Assembly (NCBI GenBank): GCA_028696815.1
Contig: JAQVGG010000002.1
Coordinates: 26,568 to 90,567, forward strand
Source: Candidatus Altimarinota bacterium
GTDB lineage: Bacteria; Patescibacteriota; Gracilibacteria; BD1-5; UBA6164
Direction: 5' to 3'
DNA: 64,000 nucleotides
The notes beneath the pieces were generated by a model. It ran no database searches. It had not been told where the DNA came from and saw only the letters and a list, made by a program, of their open reading frames with translations. Position 1 is the stretch's first letter; each line of letters begins with the position of its first letter. The position numbers and the translations under genes are program-made. This document shows, piece by piece, positions 1 to 11,207 of this stretch.

Positions 1-2
1 AT

Positions 3-614
3 AAAGCAAAAAAATACGTAAATACCCTGTTATCTCCGCTTGAACATCATTATTATCATCAATATTGACATGCTATTGAAGTGATGCAAAGAGCTATGTA
101 TTTAGGGGAAAAAGAATGATTAAGTAAAGAAGAAATTGAGATGCTATGAATTGCATGAATTTTTCATGATACATGATTTATCATACAGTATGATGACAAT
201 GAGCCTATTTGAGCTAAAATTGCAAAAAATTTTTTAAGAGCATCACTTTATCCTGAAGACAAAATCAAGATAGTAGAAGAGTTGATTTTGGCTACTGACC
301 CAGAATATAAAAATCCTAAAAACATAATGGAGGAAGTTATTAAAGACTCTGATTTGGATAATTTATGAAGAGAAGATTTTTTCCAAAAAACAAATAACTT
401 GAAAAAGGAGTTAGAAAACATCAAAAATATAAAAATAAGAGATCCTGATTGGCATCATTCGGCTCTTGATTTCTTATATGAACACAATTTTTACACAAAT
501 ACTCAAGAACAAGAAAGGTTTATTAAAAAAGAAGAAAATAAAAAAATGCTTGAAAGTATGATAAATGAGCTTGATGAGATGGAAAAAAATGAAAAAGTTA
601 AAATAGAGTTGTAA
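3..614 (+). CDS. HD-domain phosphohydrolase, C-terminal part (5' end outside window)
   Basis: The first 203 visible codons are open when TGA is glycine; the start lies outside the window. A YGHAIEV stretch near visible residue 22 and an FHDTG motif near residue 55, followed by an acidic V-I-K-D-S-D-L-D segment near 113-120, give the spaced H...HD...D metal-ligand pattern of HD phosphohydrolases. The remaining C-terminal part is charged and helical (many K/E), with no membrane segment. The substrate cannot be told; HD enzymes hydrolyse nucleotides, (p)ppGpp or cyclic nucleotides. The gene ends just before a strong hairpin, so it is probably the last gene of its transcript and not co-transcribed with tgt. 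Confidence 0.7.
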
Positions 615-647
615 AATATAGGTACTAGGTTTTTGGTTTAAGTATAT

Positions 648-686
648 AAAAAGCATATTTATTAAAAATAAATATGCTTTTTATAT
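648..686 (+). terminator. Rho-independent terminator after HD gene
   Basis: AAAAAGCATATTTA, a short A-rich loop and TAAATATGCTTTTT form a near-perfect stem followed by a T/A-rich tract, about 35 bases after the stop codon. Confidence 0.75.
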
Positions 687-736
687 TTCTACTAAACTTA
701 AAATCCGTACTTGCATTTTTTTTCTTTTTATCTAAA

Positions 737-773
737 ATCCTATAGTCTACAACCTATAACCTGCAACCTATAA
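737..773. repeat. CCTATAACCTGCAACCT-type short repeat upstream of tgt
   Basis: Tandem imperfect 'ctacaacctataacctgcaaccta' units lie directly before the tgt start. The same motif occurs near 3024-3053, 46480-46550 and 46929-46961, the last two flanking a four-helix-bundle gene. It is a dispersed repeat, not a recognisable promoter. Confidence 0.6.
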
Positions 774-1937
774 ATGTTTGAATTTAAACTAGAAAATACT
801 GACTCTAACGCTAGAGCTTGAGAGTTTTTTACTGCTCATGGGAGTTTTAAAACTCCTGTTTTTATGCCTGTATGAACAAAAGCAAGTGTAAAAGCTATAA
901 CAAAAGAAGATTTAGATAATATGTGAGCTGAAATCATATTAAATAATACATATCACCTATATTTAAGACCATGAGATGAAATAGTAAAAGATTTTTGATG
1001 AGTTCACGAGTTTCAAAATTATCACAAACCAATACTTACAGATTCAGGATGATTTCAAGTATTTTCATTGTGACAAACTGCTTGAAACTGATACAAAAGT
1101 AGTGAAAGTCTTGTAAAAATTACTGAAGATTGAGTACATTTTAGAAGCTTTATAGATGGTTCAAAACATTATTTTACTGCTGAAAATGTGATGGATATAC
1201 AATCAAATCTTTGAGCTGATATCATAATGGCATTTGATGAATGTGCACCTTGAGATAGTACAAAAATATATGCAAAAGCTGCTATGGATAGAACTCATAG
1301 ATGGGCAGTTAGATGTGTAGAAAGATGGAAAGAAAATGAAAAGAAAAGAGCAGAGGCTTGATTGTATCCTCAAGCACTATTCCCTATTGTGCAATGAGTT
1401 ATATATGATGATTTAAGAAAAGAGTCAGCAGAGTTTATAGGAAATCTTGATACACCTTGAGTTGCAATATGATGATTGTCAGTTGGTGAATCCAAAGAAG
1501 ATATGTACAGAATACTTGATATAATGAAGGATACGCTACCAGAAAACAAACCAAGATACCTAATGTGAGTATGAACTCCAGAAGACTTGATAGAGTGAAT
1601 ATATAGATGAATAGATATGTTTGATTGCGTTTTACCTACTCGTCTTGGTAGACACTGAGTTGCGTTTAGCAGCACTTGAAATATAAAAATCAAAAATGAG
1701 CAATGGAAAACATCAAAAGAGCTATTAGACACTGACTGTGATTGTAAAACATGTAAAAATTACACAAGATGATATCTTCGTCATCTTATAACTGAAAACG
1801 AGATACTTTGAATGCACTTACTAAGTTATCATAATCTTTATTTTCTTGTAAATCTAGCTAAAAAAGCAAGAGTTGCTATTCTGGAAAACAGATTTGAAGA
1901 GTTTAGAGAAAAGTTTTGGGAAAAATATAAGGTTTAA
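774..1937 (+). CDS. tgt: queuine tRNA-ribosyltransferase (TGT)
   Basis: This 387-residue enzyme exchanges guanine-34 of GUN-anticodon tRNAs for a queuine precursor. Family signatures are clear: LTDSGGFQVFS near residues 87-97, MAFDECAP, a GLSVGE loop, PTRLGRHG, and the C-terminal zinc site CDCKTC followed by a histidine (HLLSYHN). Length matches bacterial Tgt (about 375). Many in-frame TGA codons fall on conserved glycines, so it is one gene and not the several pieces seen under the standard code. The ATG at 774 starts the typical F-E-F-K N-terminus. It is followed 18 bases later by riboflavin synthase. No other queuosine gene is visible, so the enzyme may use a salvaged base. Confidence 0.95.
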
Positions 1938-1955
1938 TTTTTAATCAAAATAAAA

Positions 1956-2531
1956 ATGTTTACTTGAATTATAAGCTCAAAAGCAAAAATATTATCAATA
2001 GATAACTGAACTTTCACGATTGAAAATACTTTTTGAAGGAATATGGAGATATGAGAAAGCATAGCTCATGACTGAGCTTGTATGACTATTGAAAAAGCGG
2101 ATAAAGAAAAATATAGCTTTTTTGCTATGAAAGAGAGTCTTAAAAAAACCAATTTTTGAGAGAAAAAACCTTGAGATTATTTCAATGTAGAAGAAAGCTT
2201 GAGATTATGAGACAAGATGGGATGACATTTTGTTACTGGACATGTTGATACAACTTGAAAAGTAGAAAAAATAGACTTTATAAGTGATGGTTCATTGATT
2301 TTGTATATTAATTTTGATAAACTATACAAAAACAATATAATCGACAAATGAAGCATAACAATCAATTGAGTAAGTCTTACAATAGTTGATAATTGAGATG
2401 ATTTTTTATCTGTAAGTCTTATTCCTCTAACTCAAGAAATAACAAATCTTTGAGAATTAAAAGTTTGAGACGCTGTAAATCTTGAATTTGATATGCTTGG
2501 TAAATATGTTCAAAAAATAACTAAAAATTAA
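1956..2531 (+). CDS. ribE: riboflavin synthase, alpha subunit
   Basis: A 191-residue protein beginning MFTGII, the hallmark N-terminus of riboflavin synthase (its third residue-pair TG includes a TGA glycine). It shows two tandem lumazine-binding barrels: the first contains D-G-A-C-M-T-I, the second V-S-L-T-I-V-D, with a G-H-V-D-T-T-G-K-V linker at about residues 93-101. It dismutates two 6,7-dimethyl-8-ribityllumazine molecules to riboflavin in the cytoplasm. Lumazine synthase follows 23 bases later. Length is close to the usual 200-215. No FMN riboswitch is seen upstream. Confidence 0.93.
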
Positions 2532-2554
2532 TTTTAATATTTAAAAACAAAAAA

Positions 2555-3010
2555 ATGTCTGATTATAAAACTCCTCTAAAAGATATAAACAAAATAGATA
2601 AAAATATAAAAATAGTTTTTATAACTTCAGAATTTAACAGAGATTATACTTCTAGATTGGAAGCTTTAAACGAACACTTTTTAAAAGAAAACTGATTTTC
2701 AAATATTGAAAGATACAATGTACCTGGAGCATTTGAAATACCTGCTTTCACAAAAAAAATAATTGAGATTAAAAAACCTGACTTAATTATATGTTTATGA
2801 GTAGTTGTTAGATGAGAAACTACTCACTATGATATGGTTGCTTGAGAATCAGCTAGAGGTATTATGAATATAAGTATTGAAAGTAAAACAGCAATGATTA
2901 ATTGAATACTAACTTGTGAAAATTTCGAACAAGTAGAAGCTAGAGTAAATTATTCAGCAGCAGTTAGTTGATTAAATTTACTTAGTGAATTAGTAAAAAT
3001 AAGAGGATAA
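2555..3010 (+). CDS. ribH: 6,7-dimethyl-8-ribityllumazine synthase
   Basis: A 151-residue protein with the diagnostic GVVVRGETTHYD segment near residues 80-91, whose H-Y-D contains the catalytic histidine, plus V-P-G-A-F-E-I-P and a central A-R-G-I-M. It condenses ribulose-derived dihydroxybutanone phosphate with the ribitylamino-uracil to give the substrate of the preceding enzyme. The order synthase-alpha, lumazine synthase, flavokinase suggests one transcript. The ribA/B/D genes for earlier steps are not in this window, so this cluster alone is not a full pathway. Confidence 0.95.
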
Positions 3011-3023
3011 TTTTTCACTATTG

Positions 3024-3056
3024 TCACCTACTACCTGTCGCCTACAACCTAAAATC
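3024..3056. repeat. CCTACTACCTGTCGCCTACAACCT-type repeat
   Basis: Same short dispersed repeat as the one upstream of tgt, again sitting in a 5' leader, here of the flavokinase/FAD synthetase fusion. Confidence 0.55.
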
Positions 3057-3065
3057 TATTTATAA

Positions 3066-3821
3066 ATGTATCAAATAATTAAATGAACTGTTATTAGATG
3101 AAAAACTCTTTGAAGCAAGATTTGATTTCCTACAGCTAATATAGACCTTGATAATAAAGACATAGAAGATGGGACATACAAACTAAACTTAATAATTGAT
3201 GGAAATATATATGCTTGAGCATGAGTTTATCTAAAAGAAAAATGACTTTTTGAAGCTCATTTTTTTGGTTTTGCAAGTGATATTTATTGAAAAGAGATAG
3301 AAATAGTACTTTTGTATAAGATAAGAGAAAATAAGAAGTTTGATTCTCTAGAAGAATTAAAAAATCAGATACAAAAAGATGTAGATTTTGCAAAAAGCAA
3401 CACTGATTATATAGTCACTTTTGGAACTTTTGATATAGTTCACCCAGGACATGAATTTTATCTAAATAATGCGAAGAAGTATTGAGACAAGCTGATAACT
3501 ATAATAGCAAGAGATGGAAATGTAGAAAAACTAAAAAATACTACTCCTCTTCATGATGAACTAACTAGACTTGAAAATATAAAGAAACTATGAGTTTCAG
3601 ATATAGTTTTACTTTGAGATTTAGATGATCCTTTAAAAGTAATCAAACAGTACAAGCCAAAAGTGGTATGTCTTTGATATGATCAAGTAGGTTTTATTGA
3701 GCTACTTAATAAATACATTAAAGAAAACAATCTTGAAACTCACATCATCAGACTATCTCCTTACAAAGAAAATATCTATAAATCATCTATTTTAAAACAA
3801 AAAAGAGACTTAAAAAAATAA
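3066..3821 (+). CDS. riboflavin kinase / FAD synthetase-like nucleotidyltransferase fusion with reversed domain order
   Basis: A 251-residue protein. Residues 1 to about 110 are a riboflavin kinase domain: G-T-V-I-R-G-K-T-L-G-S-K-I-GFPTANID, then a G-T-Y-K segment and E-A-H-F-F-G-F. Residues from about 118 are a cytidylyltransferase-like domain: TFGTFDIVHPGHEFYL with the HxGH motif, I-I-A-R-D-G, and the K-E-N-I-Y-K-S-S-I end loop. Bacterial RibF has the adenylyltransferase first and the kinase second; here the order is inverted. The nucleotidyltransferase half resembles archaeal RibL/TagD-type enzymes more than the RibF N-domain. The inferred role is riboflavin to FMN to FAD. A terminator follows the stop. 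Confidence 0.85.
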
Positions 3822-3832
3822 GCCTCTTTTTA
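3800..3832 (+). terminator. Terminator of the flavin gene cluster
   Basis: AAAAAGAG-ACTT, an A-rich loop, then AAG-C-CTCTTTTT; the hairpin overlaps the stop codon of the fusion gene and runs into a T-rich tract. Confidence 0.75.
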
Positions 3833-3857
3833 TATATTAAACGATAAAAAAATATAT

Positions 3858-3885
3858 TTGAAATCTTTTTAAAATTAATTATAAT
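3858..3885 (+). promoter_or_regulatory. Sigma-70-like promoter for the SpoT-like HD gene
   Basis: TTGAAA (3858-3863), 16-base spacer, TATAAT (3880-3885), 39 bases before the ATG at 3924. The match to consensus is good for an AT-rich genome, where chance matches are common. Confidence 0.5.
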
Positions 3886-3923
3886 TCTTTTTCCAATTAA
3901 AATTTAGATTGATATAAATTATT

Positions 3924-4670
3924 ATGAATAGAAGTATTGCAGATAAACATAATTACCCTCAATATTCTGTAGAAACTCTTTTAAGCACTATTTTTGAAAT
4001 AGAAGATAGTTTTTTTATAAGTGAAAAAGAAAAATCAATAATAACAAGAAATTTCAAAAATGCATTTAAGTTTGCAAAAGAAAGACATAAAGGACAAACT
4101 CGTAACTCATGAGAAGATTATATAGAGCATTTAAAAAGAAGTTTACATATTGTATTTAAAGAATTAAGACAATGTATTCCTGAAGACTATATTTCTCAAC
4201 TTATTTGTGCTATTATACTTCATGATGTAATAGAAGACACTGAAGCAACAAGGGAGGATATTGAATCTATATTTGAAGATAAGCAATTATGAAAAGATGT
4301 CGCAACTATTGTTGAATATGTAAGTAAAAAACCATTAGCAGATTTTGCAAGTAAAAAAGAGAGAGATGAAGAATATCATGCTAGGCTTAAAGAATTAACA
4401 AAGTTGGATTGAGACTGACATGAAAACATTTTAAAAATATTAGCTCTATTATTAAAAGCTTGAGATAATATAGATAACCTTAGAACTCTACATAGTTTAA
4501 GTCCAGATAAAATTAGAGAAACTATAGAAAGAACAAATGCAAATATACTTACACTTTTTTCTATGAGTTATCATGATAACATAATATGAGTTTTAGTCGA
4601 GACTATTCATGAAGCTAATAGAGTATTAGAAGAAAAAGAAGCTAAACTTTTACAAAAATGCTGAACTTAA
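3924..4670 (+). CDS. RelA/SpoT-type HD-domain protein (putative (p)ppGpp hydrolase)
   Basis: A 248-residue protein. Residues about 50-75 read F-A-K-E-R-H-K-G-Q-T-R-N-S-G-E-D-Y-I-E-H, the N-terminal signature of the SpoT/RelA HD hydrolase domain, followed by A-I-I-L-HDVIEDTEAT and later L-K-A-G-D-N-I-D-N, which provide the remaining metal ligands. No synthetase, TGS or ACT domain follows, so it is a stand-alone hydrolase of the small-alarmone-hydrolase (MESH1-like) type. Removal of 3'-pyrophosphate from alarmones is the expected activity but is not shown. It has its own promoter and a terminator that overlaps its stop codon, so it is probably monocistronic. Confidence 0.82.
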
Positions 4671-4684
4671 GTTCAGCATTTTTA
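4654..4684. terminator. Perfect palindromic bidirectional terminator
   Basis: AAAAATGCTGAAC-TTAA-GTTCAGCATTTTT is perfectly self-complementary, overlaps the stop codon of the HD gene and lies against the end of the convergent gene. With A-run before and T-run after, it can stop transcription from both sides. Confidence 0.9.
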
Positions 4685-7600
4685 TTATCTTATCTCAAAA
4701 AGTACTCTTGCTCAGTGTGGTGCAAATTTTGATACTTCATAAACTTGTTTTTCTTCAGTATCAAGCTCATCTTTTTTAGATATTAAAGTATCTTTTATCT
4801 CATTTAGATACGAGTACTTATTTTTTAAAACTTCTCATGAGTTAATTGTGTTTATAATTGATTGATAACAATATATTTGTTTATTTTGTCTTCAAATAGT
4901 CTCTCAATCTTCTGTATAGCTTTCAAAATTAACTCCTGCAAGAATCATATATTCTTTTAAATCTTCATCTGTTTTATCAGATAAATTATATTTTTCTAAC
5001 GCATACTTTAAACATATACTATCAGTTTCTACTAAAGTTAATCTTTCAGAAGTAAACGTTTTAAGTAGATTTTCATATCTCCTTGTTAGATCATGTCTTG
5101 GATCTTGATCTATTGTAGCAGCATTTAAATCCACAAGTAAATAACTTAATCAAATTTTTTTCATTTTATCTACTGTCTTATCTACATTTTCACTATTGAT
5201 ATACTTATCAAAACTTACTATCAATGCATCCTCATATAGTCTTTTATTATTATCAACTATAAAATATCTTAAAAACGTTCAGATTCTATATACGCCTTCA
5301 CTATTCTTATATTCTAAAGATGGTTTTAATATTCCGTTGTATATAGCTAGTTTAGACTCTCTAGCTTTTTGCTTTAGTAGGTTTAATTTATTTTGATCAA
5401 ACTTAGCTAATACATCTTTTGAAAATATCTTTTCAAAAGATCATGCTTCAATTATTTTTAAGATTTCACTTACTGCATAGATATCTCAAGTATAGTTTTG
5501 AATTATATTTTTTAAATTATCATCATTTAGTTTTGATAATATAAACTCTTCTCTTTTATCCTTAGCTATATTTAGAGTAAAAAGCATTTTTAAATAATCA
5601 TGGTGGTATCCAAATACAAGTTCTTCTTTTGTATATTGAGAAGATTTATAATACGGATATTGTGCATTTTTCAAATTATTAAATGCATGTGGTACTACTG
5701 AAGCTAAAAACCAAACTCAAAAAATAATAAGTATAATACCCGCTCAGAAAAATTTAGCATTTAGCTCTTTTGTATCTTTTTCATCATTATATCAAGTCAT
5801 ATAATGCAGAGATATACCTATCATAATCAAAAATCCAAAATACATCATGATACCATACCATACAACTCAAAATGCTGATATAGCCCATAGAAATACATAA
5901 AATGATGTAAATACTAAGTTTATCCTAAAAAGCGTCATCAATTTACTGTGTTTCAGTAAAAATAGTAAATATGACGTAATAGCTATAAATATTCATAAAA
6001 GTACCAAGTATCAAAAAGGTAAAGTTATACTAGACATAAGTCATGTAAGGTACTCTTTAGTAACAGGTATCAAAAATAATAAAATTTCTAATACCAAAAA
6101 AGTAACTACTGCTAAACTATAGTACTCTTTTCTAAAAGGTAAAAATATAAGTATAGCTGGAAGTAAAGCTAAAAATAGAAATCATATATTTGTAAATTCA
6201 CCTCCTTGATTTAATTGAAGTGTTAGATTCCATGGAAGTTTTACATAATTATTTATTCCCTCTTCATATCAAAAATATCTTCAAAAATCTTCATTTGTTG
6301 TTTGTCATACATCTGACATCTTTCAAAACGAATAATTATTATCGATTTCTTTTTTCTCTTCAGGAGTGTATATTTTTTCATAATCAACTACAAATCTTTC
6401 AGCACTACCATTTAATATTTTAGAAATAGATATATCTCATCATGATTCGTATATATTTTTTGCTATCCACGGAGACATAGCTACAAAAACTCAAAGTAAA
6501 AACACACCTAATCTTATTAAAAGTTTTTTAAACTCTCATATAGTATTTCTTTTTACTCAAATTGATAAAAATACAGCTCATATTATAAATGATATAATAG
6601 AAAAAGAGTTTATTAAAACTGTATTATCCACTGGATAAACTACATTCATGTATTTCCATAATCCAAATTTTGTAAATACAGCAAAAAATACTCAAAGATA
6701 TCATATAAAACCAAATCATCCAGTTTTTATATAAAATAAAGCTCATATAATTGCTGATATAAGTAAAAGAGATGTAAATTTGATTGTAAAAGCAAGTCAT
6801 GCCAATATTCAAATTAAAAACAATATCTTTAATAATATAGTGCTTTTTTCTTTATCTTCTATACCTATTTTTTCTTTTAGTTTTGATATAATACTTTGTT
6901 TTTTCTCAAACAGCTCAGTAAAAAATGTTTTATAAAGTACATAAAGAGCTATAAGACTTATAAAAAATAATCAAGCATCTAGTTTCATATCTTTTGCTTG
7001 TTGAAAAATAATCATTGGCAGAGATATAAAAAGAGTTGCAAGAAGTAAAGGTATATTAATCAGAGTTTTTCTTTCTGATTTGATTAAGTCTGATAATACT
7101 AAAATAATTAATATAAAACTAAGTATTCATCATAAATTATTTAAGAAAAAAGCTTGATTTGGTTCTCAAATCATATAACCAATACCTGTAAAAACTTGCC
7201 AAGCATACATTCATCATAAACCAAAAATTTGTCATGCATAAGCCATCTGTCTTGGATAGTTCATATATACTCATAAATCATCCCAACCAATAGGCATAGG
7301 TCTAACAATACTTATAAGATTTATAGATATGATAAGAGTTGCTACTATAAATAAAAACTCTGTTGATAGTAGTTTAAGCGCTATATTTTTAATCAAACTA
7401 TCAGATTTTAGATCATGATTTGTATATGTAATTCTATAATCCAAAAATCATCTCCAAACTTCTTTTAATTCTCTAAATGAAAATATTCCAAAAAGTATAA
7501 TTAAAGCAGATACTGTAAATAAATTATAAAATCAGAAAATTCACAATACAGTTAATAAAGTTAAAAAAGAAAAAAATCAAAGACCAAGAGAAAATAAAAA

Positions 7601-8041
7601 TGTATAAATTCAGTTTTTATCTTCTTCTATATGGAAACTGTATTTATCTCTATCTATTCAAGCTAAGTTTATAAGCTTTTTTCAAAAAGACACATTTAAA
7701 AAAACTATGATTATAGGAATTATGCTATATCAAATTATTTTGAAAAACAAAGTTAAACCATATCAAAGTGAAAAACCATTATATGAGAAAAAAAGTGTTG
7801 AAAGTATAAAAAGATGAAGCAAAAAAAATCATAAGATTCAGACTAAACTAAACTTAACTTTATCACCTCCAAAACTTATTTGATAGTATTTATATATTGA
7901 GTAGATAACTAGCATAATTACAGCATAGCTCATATAACCATCAAAGTTTTCTACATGTCATAAAGATGGCATATAGTAGATAAATATCACAACAAATGAA
8001 AATACTATTAAAGCTAAAACTTTTAATAAATAATTTACCAT
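4685..8041 (-). CDS. very large polytopic membrane protein, GT-C glycosyltransferase-like
   Basis: A 1118-residue protein, intact only with TGA as glycine. Roughly the first 700 residues are a succession of hydrophobic segments separated by short loops. A loop near residue 253 carries G-W-D-D-L-G-V-Y-M followed by Y-P-R-Q-M-A-Y-A, which recalls the acidic first-loop motif of lipid-sugar-dependent GT-C glycosyltransferases (PMT/ArnT/STT3 type), but this is only a resemblance. The last 350 residues are mostly soluble, charged and helical (D-L-T-R-R-Y-E-N, K-D-T-L-I-S-K-K-D). It faces the HD gene across a shared terminator; YgjV lies upstream on the same strand behind its own terminator. The function is not established. 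The protein could also be an unrelated lineage-specific membrane protein. Confidence 0.6.
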
Positions 8042-8144
8042 GGTAATATTAGTAAAGAAATATATTTAAAAACGCAAAAGAGTTTATAAGTATATGAAAA
8101 AATGTAAAGCAGTTTTTAACATAAAAATAGAATCTCAAAAATAT

Positions 8145-8186
8145 AAAAAGAGACTGGTCTTAGTAAATAAAGACCGGTCTCTAAAA
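8145..8186 (-). terminator. Terminator after ygjV-like gene
   Basis: AGAGACTGGTCTT, loop AGTAAATA, AAGACCGGTCTCT forms a 13-bp stem with one mismatch; read on the minus strand it ends in TTTTTATAT. It separates the YgjV-like gene from the large membrane protein gene. Confidence 0.85.
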
Positions 8187-8199
8187 GTTTGTAAGTTTT

Positions 8200-8769
8200 T
8201 TATCCTAGCTCTGAAGCAGCTTTTTTAGTATCTTTATAAGTTCAAATTAATCAAGCTACAAGTAAACTCAAATCAGTCATTACTCATCCGATACTTCCAA
8301 ATGCTAAGTTGTAAATAAGCCATGCGAGTACCACAAGTAAAAATCATAATTTCATCTTTACTCATCTAACCATAAATACTAGATAAGTTGAAAATATGGC
8401 AGAAAACGTAGGAAGTAGTGAAAAATAATTAAGCTCTCATATAGTTAGAGTTAAAAAATCTATATTTAAGAATGTATATAGTCATATGATACTATAAGCA
8501 AATATAAACTTCCACATCCATGACTTTTGTCTTTCCCATTTAAGAGATGCTAGATTTTTAAATATATCAAAAAAGTTTATATAAGAAGCAACTAGTGCAC
8601 CTATAGCAAAAAAGTGTATTCACCATACTAGTGAAGCGATTGCAGTAACGATTATAAATTTCTTATCTTTACAGAATAAAAAATTATAAATAGAGATTAG
8701 AAAAGCTATTATTCAAATAGTTTGACCAAAAGGATTTTCTAAAAAAAGTTTTCAAATATTTTCAAGCAT
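8200..8769 (-). CDS. YgjV-family inner membrane protein
   Basis: A 189-residue protein with about six hydrophobic helices. The N-terminus G-Q-T-I-G-I-I-A-F-L-I-S followed by F-L-F-C-K-D-K-K-F and a W-x-I-H-F-F-A-I-G-A helix fits the YgjV family of small membrane proteins in arrangement and length. No catalytic residues are known for the family and its function is unknown. The gene is transcribed away from wzx, with a 170-base divergent AT-rich region between them, and is closed by a strong terminator, so it is probably expressed alone. Confidence 0.6.
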
Positions 8770-8938
8770 AAATTATTTTATATTTTAAAATGTTAATTCA
8801 ATCATAAGAAAATAATTTAAAAATCAATTTTGTTTTAAGTTTTTTAACACTAAAATATTATTTACATTGATAAATATAAATATTGATTAAAATATCTTTA
8901 ATCTCTTTACTTCTCTCTTTTTACTTTTCTTCTTGTAT

Positions 8939-10459
8939 ATGATAGAACAACACGCAACACTCACTGAAAAGTTCTTAAAAAAAGGTTTTTGGTTATATCT
9001 TTTTTCATTTATCATAGCACCTTTATGATATATCATAAAGATAATAATTTCATGAGAACTTAGAGTAGAGGAAGTTTGAATACTTTATGGTATCATAAGT
9101 TTAATAACTCTCCTGTCAGGTTTTAGTGATTTCTGAATGACAGAAAGTTTAAAAAAATTTATACCTCAATATGTTATAGAAAAAAGATATGATAAAGTAA
9201 AGACTATATTGTTTTTAACAATTATTATACAATTATTTACTTCTTTTCTTATATTTTTGTTGTTTTATTTTTGAGCAGAATTTATAGCAAATACCTATTT
9301 CAAAGATTCAGTTGCTATCGAAGTACTAAAAATATTTTCTATTTTTTTTATATGATCAAATATAAGTCAAGTCATATCAACATTTTTTTTAGCAATACAA
9401 GATACATTCTTAAATAAAATTACTGAGTTTATAAGAATGATTGCCTTACTAAGTTTTACTATATGAATATTTGTTCTAAATAAGTCTAGTATTATAAATT
9501 ACTCTTATGCTTGGATTTTTTGACTTGTTATATGAATAATATTTACATATATTTTTTTTCATTTCAAATACTATAAAAAATACTTAAAATGAGTAAAATT
9601 ATCAATAGATAAAGAGTTATTTAAAATAGTTTTTAAATATGCTTTACTAGTACTTTTAAGTACTCAAGCAAGCACAATATTAAGTCAAATAGATATGCAA
9701 ATGATTATATATTTACTTTGAAATAAAGATGCTTGATATTACACAAACTACCTGAGTATTATATCTATACCTATAATGATTATTGGACCTATTTTTATGT
9801 TTTTGTTCCCTGTTTTTTCAGAGATGTACAGTAAATGAGAGATAGAAAAAATAAAACTAGTAAAAAACATTTTTGTAAAAATATTTTTAGCTATTTGAAT
9901 AGCTTTTAATACTATGTTTTTTGTACTTTGACCAGCTATAGCTTATACCCTTTTTTGAGAAAAATTTATAGATTCATGAGTTATACTTAGATACTCTGTA
10001 TTACTTTTTATATTTAACTTTTTACTTCAGATAAACTGAAACATACTTGCTTCAATTTGAAAAATAAAAGAAAGATTAAAAATAGTATCTATAGGTATAA
10101 TATTTAATTTTATAACTAATATTATACTTATTAAACTTATATGAGTATATGGAGCTGCTTTAGCAACATCTTTTTGATGGGTACTTATATGGTTTTTACA
10201 AGAAAAAGTACTTTGAAATGAATATAAAACTAATTTAGATTTTAAATTTATATTTAATAACCTAAGTATTATGACTATAGTATGAACAATAATATATTTT
10301 TTTAGTTGAAATTTAGTTAATATAAGCAGAGTAGATTCTTTAATTTATTTATTCATAATCTGATTAATTTATTTTTGATTATTTGTAATAATTAATTATA
10401 AAGAGTTTAGATTTTTTATTTTAGAAATAAAAAGACTAAGAAATGATAAACATAGCTAA
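8939..10459 (+). CDS. Wzx-type polysaccharide flippase
   Basis: A 506-residue protein with about 12-14 hydrophobic helices, starting with K-K-G-F-W-L-Y-L-F-S-F and G-I-L-Y-G-I-I-S-L-I-T-L-L-S-G-F-S-D-F-G, the pattern of the polysaccharide-transport (PST/MVF) family. It is expected to flip lipid-linked oligosaccharide across the membrane. As the first gene of the 9-25 kb operon it fits the genes behind it (nucleotide sugars, glycosyltransferases, sulfation). Its end overlaps cysQ by 17 bases, so they are co-translated. An imperfect TTGATA/TAAAAT promoter is possible at 8867-8893. No Wzy polymerase or O-antigen ligase is obvious in the operon; the large GT-C-like gene at 4685-8041 is one candidate. 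Confidence 0.85.
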
Positions 10460-11204
10460 AAAAATAGTTTTAGTAGCTGGTAAAGAAATAATGAAAATAT
10501 ATGAGTGAGACTTTGATGTAGAAATAAAAGAAGATAATTCTCCTATAACCATAGCTGACAAAAAAGCAAATGAGATTATACTTAAAGAACTAGAAAATAC
10601 TTATATACCAGTGCTTTCTGAGGAAAAAAAGGATAGCTTAAATAGACTTGACAGTGAATACTTATGGGTAGTAGATCCAATAGATGGCACAAAGGACTTT
10701 ATAAATAAAACTTGAGAGTTTTCTATCATGATATGACTAGTAAAAAACTGAAAACCTATCATGTGAGTAGTATATGCTCCAGCTAAAAATAAGCTATATT
10801 ATGCACAAGCATGAAAATGAAGTTTTTTAGAAGAAAATTGAGAGACAATAAAACTGGAAATAAATAAAAAAAATCATAAGATACTCATCAGTAGAAATCA
10901 TACTACTGATAAAGAGTTTAAACTTATAGAAGAATTAAATCTTGAGGCTATAGCTTGTTGAAGTATATGAGTTAAATTTTGATTGATAGCAGAAGGTAAA
11001 GCTTGAAACTACTTAAATCTATCAAACAAACTAAAAGAGTGGGATTTAGTAGCTCCACAAATTATATTAGAAGAAGCAGGATGAAAAGTAACTGATACTC
11101 TTTGAAATTGTATAACATATAATACTAAACAGGTAAATCTTGAAAATTGATGTATTTGAACAAATAAAACAAATCATCAACTTATATTAGATAAATTAAA
11201 ATAA
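10443..11204 (+). CDS. cysQ: 3'(2'),5'-bisphosphate nucleotidase (inositol monophosphatase superfamily)
   Basis: A 253-residue phosphatase. Key signatures: S-P-I-T-I-A-D, L-S-E-E-K, WVVDPIDGTKDFIN near residues 77-90 and E-W-D-L-V-A-P near residue 200, which supply the metal ligands of the Li-sensitive phosphatase fold. CysQ removes the 3' phosphate from PAP, the by-product of PAPS-dependent sulfotransferases, and so prevents product inhibition. Its position before sat and cysC and upstream of a sulfotransferase supports PAP as the substrate rather than inositol phosphate. It starts inside the end of wzx. Confidence 0.9.
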
Positions 11205-11207
11205 AAC

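Noticed and set aside
1370..1732. Long open frame on the minus strand within tgt
   Set aside because: It lies opposite a well-conserved Tgt domain and has no family features; it is a shadow of the coding strand.
1938..3065. FMN riboswitch before the riboflavin genes
   Set aside because: Leaders are only 18-55 bases long and lack the conserved RFN-element sequence.
8867..8893. Promoter of the wzx operon (TTGATA/TAAAAT)
   Set aside because: The spacer is 15 bases and similar matches arise by chance in this AT-rich DNA, so it was not listed as a feature.
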